Shown here one piece after another: positions 7,634 to 14,637 of a stretch of DNA of 15,598 nucleotides. Positions within the stretch are counted from its first letter, which is position 1, and every line of letters begins with the position of its first letter. The position numbers and the translations under genes are program-made. Source of the stretch: Candidatus Egerieousia excrementavium (lineage in GTDB: Bacteria; Bacteroidota; Bacteroidia; Bacteroidales; UBA932). Location: contig JADINB010000015.1 of NCBI GenBank assembly GCA_017694275.1, positions 1 to 15,598 on the forward strand. Reading direction: 5' to 3'. A model generated the notes under the pieces. The model was not told the DNA's origin. It searched no databases and saw only the letters and a list, made by a program, of their open reading frames with translations.

Positions 7634-8338
7634 ATGATAATTATGGATAGGGTCACTCCGGTTTATGTTGTTGTAACGGCAGGGGGCAGAGGCTCAAGAA
7701 TGGGGAGCGCCCTGGCCAAGCAGTTTCTCGAGCTTGGCGGGGTTCCGATTCTTCATAAGACACTGCAGTTTTTCCTGAAGCAGGATTTCAGGAAAGAGAT
7801 TATTCTTGTCCTGCCTGCCGATTATAAAGACTATTGGAAAAAATATTGCCTGGATAATTCTGTATCTTTCAGTCACAGGCTCGTCTCTGGCGGGATAACC
7901 AGATTCCATTCGGTAAAGAACGCCCTGCAGTTTGTTCCTGACGGGGTAAAGGTCCTTGTTCACGATGGGGTAAGGCCATTTGTCACACAGCCCCTTCTGT
8001 CGAGACTGCTGGAGTTCGACATGGAGGGGAGCGGCTGTTACGGGGTTATTCCGGTATTGCCTGCAACAGATTCCATGCGTAGGAAGAGAGAAGACGGCTC
8101 TACGGTAATTGTAAAAAGAGAGGATTATGTTTTTGTGCAGACACCGCAGCTTTTCTGCTCATCAAGGCTGAAAGAGGCTTACAGGCAGGCCTATTCTCCC
8201 TCTTTTACAGATGATGCTTCGGTTTTCGAGAGCGCCGGCTACAGAGTGGCTACGGTGGAGGGCAGCCGTCTGAATATAAAAATAACCACTCCCGAAGATT
8301 TGAAGATGGGAGCGGCAATAGATTCTCTTGCAATATAG
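7634..8338 (+). CDS. ispD: 2-C-methyl-D-erythritol 4-phosphate cytidylyltransferase IspD
   Basis: Enzyme of the non-mevalonate (MEP) isoprenoid pathway that couples CTP and MEP to CDP-ME in the cytoplasm. 234 residues from the first ATG. Motifs run in family order: CTP-binding TAGGRGSRMGSALAKQF (15-31) with the basic residues Arg22 and Lys29, GGITRFHSVKNAL (86-98), VLVHDGVRPFV (107-117), ATDSMR (144-149), VQTPQLF (168-174), FTDDASVFE (191-199) and the C-terminal SRLNIKITTPEDL (211-223) with the conserved Lys216. Two in-frame ATGs, 7634 and 7643, are both possible; the second gives MDRVTPVYVVV, closer to homologues' short N-termini, and a more comfortable leader. Divergent from purH (only 64 bp between the two ATGs) and convergent with the Lrp gene, 11 bp from its stop. 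Its product supplies undecaprenyl phosphate, the lipid carrier used by RodA and the PBPs. Confidence 0.95.
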   Translation: MIIMDRVTPVYVVVTAGGRGSRMGSALAKQFLELGGVPILHKTLQFFLKQDFRKEIILVLPADYKDYWKKYCLDNSVSFSHRLVSGGITRFHSVKNALQFVPDGVKVLVHDGVRPFVTQPLLSRLLEFDMEGSGCYGVIPVLPATDSMRRKREDGSTVIVKREDYVFVQTPQLFCSSRLKEAYRQAYSPSFTDDASVFESAGYRVATVEGSRLNIKITTPEDLKMGAAIDSLAI

Positions 8339-8349
8339 GCAGAGTGCGG

Positions 8350-8832
8350 CTATTCTTCCTCTCCGGGATTGTTCTGCATGTATATCTGGCGTTCTATGGC
8401 CTGATCCAGAGAAATCATGGTCTCGGTCTGCAATACCGAAGGGATATTCTGGATAGTGTTTATCAGAATACCCATGAGATGGTCGTGGTTTGAGCAGTAG
8501 ATTTTGAGCAGCAATGCGTGTTTGCCTGTCACAAAATGGCATTCCACAACCTCGGGTATCTTTTTCAGCGCTTCAATGACCTGCGGATATTTGTTTGCCT
8601 CCGAGAGGCTTACCTGTACAAATGCACATACATGCAGCCCCAGGGTCTGCGGCTTTACAAGCAGGCGTGAGCCTGTTATGACGCCCATTGCCTCCATTTT
8701 CTTTACGCGCTGGTGGATGGCAGCTCCTGAAACACCGCATTCGCGGGCTATTTCAAGAAAGGGCATTCTGGCATTTTTTGCAAGCAGCGACAGAATCGTC
8801 TGGTCAATTTCGTCTATGTGATATTTCGCCAT
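8350..8832 (-). CDS. Lrp/AsnC-family transcriptional regulator
   Basis: DNA-binding regulator of 160 residues. The N-terminal winged helix-turn-helix covers about residues 5-55 (IDEIDQTILSLLAKNAR, FLEIARECGVSGAAIHQRVKKMEAMGVI); the recognition helix is near 35-46. The C-terminal RAM (amino-acid-binding and oligomerising) domain covers about 66-145, with VVECHFVTGKHALLLKI (95-111) as its hallmark. Family members usually sense an amino acid and form dimers to octamers. The tail after residue 150 (QNNPGEEE) is short and acidic. It lies 46 bp after the arginase-fold gene on the same strand, so it may be read through from topA. A TATTTTTT at 8877-8870, one mismatch from TAnnTTTG, could also serve it. 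The ligand cannot be read from sequence; a link to arginine or other amino-acid metabolism through its neighbour is only a guess. Confidence 0.92.
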   Translation of the reverse strand: MAKYHIDEIDQTILSLLAKNARMPFLEIARECGVSGAAIHQRVKKMEAMGVITGSRLLVKPQTLGLHVCAFVQVSLSEANKYPQVIEALKKIPEVVECHFVTGKHALLLKIYCSNHDHLMGILINTIQNIPSVLQTETMISLDQAIERQIYMQNNPGEEE

Positions 8833-8878
8833 GTCGTTATGATTTTCTCAATACGAATGCGAATTTATGAAAAAATAT

Positions 8879-9853
8879 CTATAAAATGATATATTTTTGA
8901 TAAAAAAACAACCATCTTGATGGAATCTCGCCGTTGCATGCAGTGTTGTAATCAGATAATGAACACGGTATATACTGTGTTAGTTTGTTATGTGAGTCGC
9001 TTATCTCCATCCACCAGCGGCCTGTCTGGGGACTGTTCAGAAAACTGATATGGCTTCCTCCATCTGGAAATGTTACGATTTTTTGTTCAAACCTCTCTCT
9101 CTGTGCTGCATCTGACGGGTCTTCGCAGATGTTGCAAAGCATGGCTTCGCATGTGTGGAAAACGGTTTCGGCTATAAGCCTGTAACATACGGCAGGCATC
9201 TTCTTTTCCATGCCGTAAATGTAGAGCGATTTTAATTTGAAAGAGAATCCGATATAGCGCGCTATGGTACAGACCTCCTCGCTATACAGCCCGTTGGGAT
9301 TGGCGTCATCGCTTATCGGATAGTCTGAACGGCGGACCGAACGCATGTCGAGACAGACTGTCTCAGCTTCACGTACAAGAGGTTCAACGGCCTTTATGTC
9401 GTCTCTTATGTCGGCTATACGCAGCAGTTCAAAGTATTTTTTTCCGGCGTCAGATACAGTCTGCGGCTCTGCATAGTAGTTCTGATACCCTATTACAGAC
9501 AGATACTCTTTTGCATTTCCGTTTTCTATGAGCAGGCCCGGTTCGTTTCCAGGGGTGATTGCAGGAGTCACGACCGCCATGTTGGACGAATGTCCTGTTT
9601 TCAGAAGATGCTCTCCGCAGTTGATTATGGCAAGAACTCCTGCCTGACGGCATTTTCCGGCAATCCGTTCCGCCATGGCGGACGTTGCCTGTGTGACGGC
9701 TATAGTATAGTCGTTTGCAGAACGCAGGCGCATGAGAGCCTTCTCCATTTCAGTGGAGTCGCAGCCCTCCCTTACATTTACGATAACTGCCGCCGGCCGC
9801 TTTCCTGCTTCGAAGAGCGATTTTTCATCTCTTTTTTCTACAAGAAGACTCAT
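8879..9853 (-). CDS. Arginase/formimidoylglutamase-fold protein, probably degenerate, coupled to topA
   Basis: 324 residues. I recognise it from its middle and C-terminal parts as a divergent member of the Bacteroidota arginase-like (formimidoylglutamase-annotated) proteins. Matching landmarks are IGYQNYYAEPQ (121-131), DDIKAVEPLVREAETVCLDMRSVRRSDYP (151-179) and NPNGLYSEEVCTIARYIGFSFKLKSL (185-210). In active ureohydrolases the CLDMRSVRRSDYP stretch is SxDxDxxDP, two aspartates of which bind Mn. Here Asp169 stays, but the second is Arg171. The GGxHxxT-type site may survive as NCGEHLL (His82), while the DAHxD-type metal motif is not visible (VTPAITPGNEPG, 95-106). The N-terminus is also shorter than in active relatives. 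The likely reading is a non-catalytic arginase fold. The ATG overlaps the topA stop (ATGA), so the two are co-translated. This homology call is from memory of the family and should be tested by profile search. Confidence 0.7.
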   Translation of the reverse strand: MSLLVEKRDEKSLFEAGKRPAAVIVNVREGCDSTEMEKALMRLRSANDYTIAVTQATSAMAERIAGKCRQAGVLAIINCGEHLLKTGHSSNMAVVTPAITPGNEPGLLIENGNAKEYLSVIGYQNYYAEPQTVSDAGKKYFELLRIADIRDDIKAVEPLVREAETVCLDMRSVRRSDYPISDDANPNGLYSEEVCTIARYIGFSFKLKSLYIYGMEKKMPAVCYRLIAETVFHTCEAMLCNICEDPSDAAQRERFEQKIVTFPDGGSHISFLNSPQTGRWWMEISDSHNKLTQYIPCSLSDYNTACNGEIPSRWLFFYQKYIIL

Positions 9854-12171
9854 TTCTTCTTTCTGCTTTTGCTGCCGGGACTTTGCTTTGAGATTATCTG
9901 GAGGCAGTCGTCTGCGGTAAGTGCTTTTGCATCTGTCCCTTTGGGAATCTTGTAATTGAGTGAACCGTGCTTTATATAGGGGCCGAACCTGCCGTTTATG
10001 ACTTCAATGTCGTGTTCCGGGAAAGAGGCTATATGTTTGTCAGCCTCCTTTTTATTGTGTTCTTCCATTACTGCGGCCGCCTGCTCCAAAGTTATCGAGT
10101 GTGGATCGAACATGTTCTTGATGGAGATGTATTTGCCGTCGTATTTTATGTACGGCCCGAAACGGCCGGATGATGCGGTGACATCCTTTCCGTCTATCTG
10201 GCCCACTTTCCTGGGCAGGGTGAAAAGTTCCAGCGCCTCTTCAAGCGTGATACTCTCTATGAGCTGCCCCTTCTGGAGCCCTGCGAATTTCTTTTCGGGG
10301 TCGTCATTTGTCCCCATCTGTACCAGAGGACCGAACTTTCCAAGCCGTACGGTCAATATCTTTCCCGTCTTCGGGTCGTTGCCGAGCACCCTCTCCGCAT
10401 TCTTGTGGGCAGACTCCCTGAGCGTCTTCTCCACCTGGCTGTGGAATGGCCTGTAGAAAGATTCCAGAACATTGTTCCAGACTTTTTTCCCGGCAGCTAT
10501 CTTGTCAAAGTCTTCTTCTACCTTTGCGGTGAAGCCGTAATCGAGAATTTCCGCAAAGTTAGACTTGAGAAAATCTGTAACCAGCATTCCTATGTCCTGA
10601 GGGAACAGTTTGCCCTTTTCGCTGCCGAAACTTTCTGAACACTGCACTTTTTCTATTGCTTCTCCCTTGAGCAGGAACTTTTCGTAATTGCGGACAGAGC
10701 CTTCCCTGTCTTCCTTTACAATATATCCCCTCTGTGTGATTGTAGTGATTGTGGGGGCGTATGTAGATGGGCGTCCGATTCCCAGTTCCTCAAGTTTTTT
10801 TACAAGCGATGCTTCGCTGTAGCGCGGAGGCCTTTGGCCGAAACGCTCCGTGGCCGCTATTTCCACCCTGTCGAATGATTCGCTGACTTCAAGTTCGGGC
10901 AGGAGCCTTGAGGATTGTCCCTCTTGTGCCATCTCATCGGCAGGGTCATCGTCGCGTCCTTCCATGTAGAGTTTGAGAAACCCGTCGAAGACCACCTGTT
11001 CGCCGGAGCAGATGAAATGTTGCGGGAATGCGCTGCCCTCTATTGTGATGTTTGTCTTTTCAATCTTTGCATCGGCCATCTGGGAGGCAATGCATCTTTT
11101 CCATATAAGCGAGTAGAGCCTCTTTTCCTGTGCAGTCCCCTCTATTGTCGCATTGGCGGGATAGGTCGGCCTTATCGCTTCATGCGCTTCCTGAGCTCCT
11201 TTTGATTTGGTCTTGTACTGCCTTGTCTTAGAATACTCTTCTCCGTATGTGGCGCTTATTACCTGCTTTATGGTGTTCAGTGCCAACTGTGATAGATTCG
11301 TGGAGTCTGTACGCATGTAGGTGATAAGCCCGCTTTCGTAGAGTTTCTGTGCAATCCTCATTGTCTGCGATACGGAGAAACCCAGCTTGCGTGATGCCTC
11401 CTGCTGCAGCGCAGACGTGGTAAACGGCGGCGCAGGGCATCTTGTCATATCTTTCTTTTTTATGTCGGCAATCCTGAAGGAAGATTCCCTGCATTTTTCG
11501 AGGAAGGAGGCAGCCGATGCCGCATCTTCAAACTTCTGGTCGAGCACCGCATCCAGCAGTGCCTTTTTGCCCTCGGGACGGAATCTCCCCGTAACCTTGT
11601 AGAATTTTTCTGCATTAAAGGCGAGTATTTCGCGCTCCCGTTCCACAATAAGCCTTACCGCTACCGACTGGACTCTTCCTGCCGAGAGGTTCGATGCCAC
11701 TTTTTTCCATAGGATGGGGGAGAGCTCGAAGCCTACTATGCGGTCAAGTATCCTTCTTGCCTGCTGCGCCATAACCAGATTGGAATTTATCTCTCTCGGG
11801 TTTTCTATGGCGTTCAGAATCGCGCTTTTGGTAATTTCATGAAAGACAATTCTCCTTACCTGTTCGGGCTTGAGGCCGAGAACTTGCTGCAGATGCCACG
11901 CAATTGCTTCTCCTTCACGGTCCTCATCGGATGCCAGCCATATTGTGGAAGCCTTTTCAGAGAGAGACTTGAGTTCCTGTACCACTTTTTTCTTGTCGTC
12001 GGGAATCAGATAGTCTGGCTTGAATCCGTGCTCTATGTCTATCCCGAGATGTTTCTTGCTTAAATCTCTTATATGTCCGAAACTGGATTTTACTGTAAAA
12101 TCCTTGCCAAGGAAACCTTCTATTGTTTTTGCCTTTGCAGGCGACTCCACGATTACTAAATTCTCACCCAT
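9850..12171 (-). CDS. topA: DNA topoisomerase I (type IA)
   Basis: Relaxes negatively supercoiled DNA by cutting one strand through a 5'-phosphotyrosine link. Numbering from ATG at 12171 (773 residues). The Toprim domain starts at residue 3: VIVESPAKAKTI with Glu9, then DEDREGEAIAWH, with Asp82, Asp84 and Glu86 as acidic Mg ligands. The active site GLITYMRTDS (281-290) gives nucleophile Tyr285. EAHEAIRPT (328-336) and GIGRPSTYAPTI (464-475) are typical. The C-terminus has no Cys4 zinc fingers. Instead there are three repeats with the core GRFGPYIK (about 611-618, 669-676, 727-734) and a basic end, KSRKKK. Start choice: the frame extends 18 codons to a TTG at 12225, but that TTG is part of the -33 promoter box, so the ATG giving MGENLVIVESPAKAK is right. 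The stop overlaps the next gene. Confidence 0.97.
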   Translation of the reverse strand: MGENLVIVESPAKAKTIEGFLGKDFTVKSSFGHIRDLSKKHLGIDIEHGFKPDYLIPDDKKKVVQELKSLSEKASTIWLASDEDREGEAIAWHLQQVLGLKPEQVRRIVFHEITKSAILNAIENPREINSNLVMAQQARRILDRIVGFELSPILWKKVASNLSAGRVQSVAVRLIVEREREILAFNAEKFYKVTGRFRPEGKKALLDAVLDQKFEDAASAASFLEKCRESSFRIADIKKKDMTRCPAPPFTTSALQQEASRKLGFSVSQTMRIAQKLYESGLITYMRTDSTNLSQLALNTIKQVISATYGEEYSKTRQYKTKSKGAQEAHEAIRPTYPANATIEGTAQEKRLYSLIWKRCIASQMADAKIEKTNITIEGSAFPQHFICSGEQVVFDGFLKLYMEGRDDDPADEMAQEGQSSRLLPELEVSESFDRVEIAATERFGQRPPRYSEASLVKKLEELGIGRPSTYAPTITTITQRGYIVKEDREGSVRNYEKFLLKGEAIEKVQCSESFGSEKGKLFPQDIGMLVTDFLKSNFAEILDYGFTAKVEEDFDKIAAGKKVWNNVLESFYRPFHSQVEKTLRESAHKNAERVLGNDPKTGKILTVRLGKFGPLVQMGTNDDPEKKFAGLQKGQLIESITLEEALELFTLPRKVGQIDGKDVTASSGRFGPYIKYDGKYISIKNMFDPHSITLEQAAAVMEEHNKKEADKHIASFPEHDIEVINGRFGPYIKHGSLNYKIPKGTDAKALTADDCLQIISKQSPGSKSRKKK

Positions 12172-12193
12172 ACAATATCTTTCATAAAGTGTG

Positions 12194-12226
12194 CAAAGTA
12201 AGGCATAAAAGAAGGAATTATGCAAA
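12194..12226 (-). promoter_or_regulatory. Predicted promoter of topA
   Basis: On the minus strand TTTG (12226-12223) is followed after 21 bases by TTACTTTG (12201-12194), seven of eight matches to the Bacteroidota -7 consensus TAnnTTTG. Both elements and the spacing fit. Transcription would begin near 12188, giving a leader of about 17 nt before the topA ATG at 12171. The predicted start also excludes the upstream TTG at 12225. Confidence 0.6.
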
Positions 12227-12235
12227 TTTTATTTC

Positions 12236-12243
12236 TATTTTTG
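12236..12243 (+). promoter_or_regulatory. Predicted -7 element of the PBP1A-ddl unit
   Basis: TATTTTTG is an exact match to TAnnTTTG. Transcription would begin near 12249, leaving about 15 nt before the ATG at 12265. No good TTTG lies about 20 bases upstream, so the -33 half is weak. The element is 9 bases from the -33 box of the divergent topA promoter. Confidence 0.5.
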
Positions 12244-12264
12244 CCGGAAATATAGAGAGAAATC

Positions 12265-14610
12265 ATGAAGGTCAGGAATCGGAAAAGTTTAATCAAATGG
12301 TTGTGGCTGATAGTGTTCAGTCCTATTATCATTGCACTTGTCTCGCTTTTGCTGGTTGGAATCTTTGCAGACATACCCTCCTTTGAAGAGCTGGAGGACC
12401 CTAAAAGCAATCTGGCAACCGAGATAATAGCGCGTGACGGTACAGTGCTCAGTACGTTCCACATTGAAAACCGTTCGTATGTTTCGTATGACGAACTTTG
12501 TCCGAGCCTGAGAGAAGCACTGGTGGCAACAGAAGACATCCGTTTTTACAATCATAGCGGAATAGACATGAAGAGTCTGGCAAGGGTGGCTGTCAAGACT
12601 GTGCTGATGGGCAACAGACGTTCGGGCGGCGGCGGCAGTACCCTTACGCAGCAGCTGGCAAAGAGCCTTTTCCCCCGTGATACCGTAAGTTCCGGATTTC
12701 CCGGTGCAAAATATTTTGTGCTTATAGGCAACAAACTCAAGGAGTGGATAACCGCAGTCAAGCTGGAACGCAACTATACAAAGGAAGAGTTGATGAGCAT
12801 GTATCTGAATACGGTCTTTTTCGGCAGCAATTCCTATGGGATAAAGGCGGCTGCAAACACTTTCTTTGCAAAAGAGCCTTCGGAACTTACAGTGGAGGAG
12901 AGTGCGCTTCTTGTAGGTATGGTGAACATGCCAACCCGTTATAATCCTGTCAGAAACCCGGATCTGTCGCTCCAGAGGCGCAATCATGTGCTCAGCCAGA
13001 TGAACAAATACGGATTCATAACACAGGCTCAGTACGATTCGATAGTACAGATTCCAATCAGGCTTTCATATAGCCGGCAGGATCACAATTCAGGTCTTGC
13101 GCCCCACTTCAGAGATATGTTGAGAAGGGTTATGAATGCCAGCGAGCCCAATCCCAGGAACTACAGCAGAAGGGAAGACTATTCGGCCGATTCGCTCATG
13201 TGGGAGAACGACCCTCTTTACGGGTGGCTCAACAAAAACCGCAAGCCCGACGGCTCAAAATACAATCTGGACAAGGATGGCCTGAAAATATATACTCCTA
13301 TAGATGCAAAGATGCAGCAATATGCCCAGGAGGCGGTTGTAGAGCATCTGAGCAAGAACCTTCAGCCTGCATTTGACAGGGAACTGAGGTGGAAGAACAG
13401 GAAGCCGTTTGACAACAGCGTTTCTCAAGATGTCATAGATATTATAATGAGGCAGGCACGCCGCTGGAGCGACAGATATCGCATGATGAAGGCAAACGGC
13501 GCTTCTGAGCAGGAGATTCTCGAGAGTTTCGACAAACCTGCCGACATGCGTGTCTTTGCATGGAACGACAAGGGGTATGTAGATACGACAATGACACCCA
13601 ATGACTCCATAAGATACTACAAGTCGTTTATCCGTGCAGGGCTTATGGCTCTTGAACCGACAACAGGATATATACGGGCCTATGTGGGGAACGGAAACTA
13701 CAGATATTTCAAGTATGACCAGGTGCGCCAGGGCAAACGTCAGGTGGGTTCTACGTTCAAGCCTTTCCTTTACACGCTGGCAATGCAGCAGGGATATACT
13801 CCATGCGACAAGGTGGTGAACGTGCCTCAATCCTTTATTATAGGTGATGATGTATGGACACCCAAGAGCACAGACAAGGAGGAGTGGATAGGCCAGACAG
13901 TCACCCTCAAGTGGGGGCTTACAAGAAGTTCCAACAACATATCGGCCTATCTGATGAAGCAGTTCGGGCCGCAGGCGTTGGTGGACATGGCCCATGCAAT
14001 GGGGATAAAATGCTGGCTGGATCCGGTTGAATCGCTCTGCGTAGGTTCTGCAGACATACCAGTCTACGAAATGGTGGGGGCCTTCAATACCTTCCCTAGC
14101 AAGGGGGTTTATGTGGAACCGCTGGCCGTGTTGAGGATAGAAGACAAGATGGGCAACGTGCTGGCCACCTTTACGCCCAACAAGCGCGAGGCTATAAGCG
14201 AGAAGACAGCCTATCTCATGGTCAACCTCATGCAGGGAGTGGTCAATATGGGTACGGCAAACAGAATAAGGCGACTTTACGTGCCTGAAGGCGAGTTGGC
14301 AGGCAAGACGGGAACCACAAACGACCAGTCCGACGGGTGGTTCATAGGCTATACTCCCAAACTTACGGCAGGAGTCTGGGTCGGTGCCGAAGACAGGCAG
14401 GTCCACTTTGCAGGCATGGCCTTGGGCCAGGGGGCCAATACCGCATTGCCAATATGGGGCCTGTTCATGAAGAAAGTCATTGACGACGGGACACTGGGCG
14501 TTACCAAATATGATACCTTTGAGGTTCCGCACGGATTTGACATAGATTTGAATTGCGACGGCAGCGACAGCGATGTCGGGGCTTCGTCTGAAGATTCATT
14601 TTTCGATTAG
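12265..14610 (+). CDS. mrcA: Class A penicillin-binding protein (PBP1A-like), bifunctional transglycosylase/transpeptidase
   Basis: Inner-membrane enzyme of 781 residues that both polymerises and crosslinks peptidoglycan. One membrane anchor spans about 13-34. The glycosyltransferase (GT51) domain follows with ATEDIRFYNHSG (catalytic Glu90), GGGGSTLTQQLAKSLF (121-136) and LERNYTKEELMSMYLNTVFFG (167-187). The transpeptidase domain has GSTFKP (nucleophile Ser496, Lys499), SSN (555-557) and KTGTTNDQSDGWFIGYTP starting at 681. All catalytic residues are intact. The C-terminus after about 757 is a short acidic, Ser/Asp-rich tail (DCDGS-type composition) with no known domain. It is divergent from topA and followed 27 bp later by ddl, so the two cell-wall genes are probably one transcript. 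The family also includes PBP1B and PBP1C, but there is no UB2H-type insertion and length fits PBP1A. Confidence 0.94.
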   Translation: MKVRNRKSLIKWLWLIVFSPIIIALVSLLLVGIFADIPSFEELEDPKSNLATEIIARDGTVLSTFHIENRSYVSYDELCPSLREALVATEDIRFYNHSGIDMKSLARVAVKTVLMGNRRSGGGGSTLTQQLAKSLFPRDTVSSGFPGAKYFVLIGNKLKEWITAVKLERNYTKEELMSMYLNTVFFGSNSYGIKAAANTFFAKEPSELTVEESALLVGMVNMPTRYNPVRNPDLSLQRRNHVLSQMNKYGFITQAQYDSIVQIPIRLSYSRQDHNSGLAPHFRDMLRRVMNASEPNPRNYSRREDYSADSLMWENDPLYGWLNKNRKPDGSKYNLDKDGLKIYTPIDAKMQQYAQEAVVEHLSKNLQPAFDRELRWKNRKPFDNSVSQDVIDIIMRQARRWSDRYRMMKANGASEQEILESFDKPADMRVFAWNDKGYVDTTMTPNDSIRYYKSFIRAGLMALEPTTGYIRAYVGNGNYRYFKYDQVRQGKRQVGSTFKPFLYTLAMQQGYTPCDKVVNVPQSFIIGDDVWTPKSTDKEEWIGQTVTLKWGLTRSSNNISAYLMKQFGPQALVDMAHAMGIKCWLDPVESLCVGSADIPVYEMVGAFNTFPSKGVYVEPLAVLRIEDKMGNVLATFTPNKREAISEKTAYLMVNLMQGVVNMGTANRIRRLYVPEGELAGKTGTTNDQSDGWFIGYTPKLTAGVWVGAEDRQVHFAGMALGQGANTALPIWGLFMKKVIDDGTLGVTKYDTFEVPHGFDIDLNCDGSDSDVGASSEDSFFD

Positions 14611-14637
14611 CTGTCGCCTGACCTGAATTTTAGGGAA

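Noticed and set aside
8312..8357. Possible bidirectional terminator between the convergent ispD and Lrp genes
   Set aside because: The two GCGGC-containing stretches are direct, not inverted, copies. I could not find a stem followed by a T run in the 11-bp gap or its flanks.
8892..8899. A perfect TATTTTTG on the plus strand within the 3' end of the arginase-fold gene
   Set aside because: No plus-strand gene lies downstream for more than 3 kb, and such A/T-rich matches arise by chance. An antisense transcript cannot be excluded but nothing supports it.
12172..12225. An 18-residue N-terminal extension of topoisomerase I beginning at TTG
   Set aside because: The TTG overlaps the predicted -33 promoter box, the extension has no family match, and the ATG at 12171 gives the standard start of the Toprim domain.
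13255..14532. A 425-codon open frame antisense to the PBP1A gene
   Set aside because: It lies entirely opposite a gene with all catalytic motifs intact. The translation is rich in His and Cys with no recognisable domain or credible start context. It is a shadow of codon bias in the real gene.
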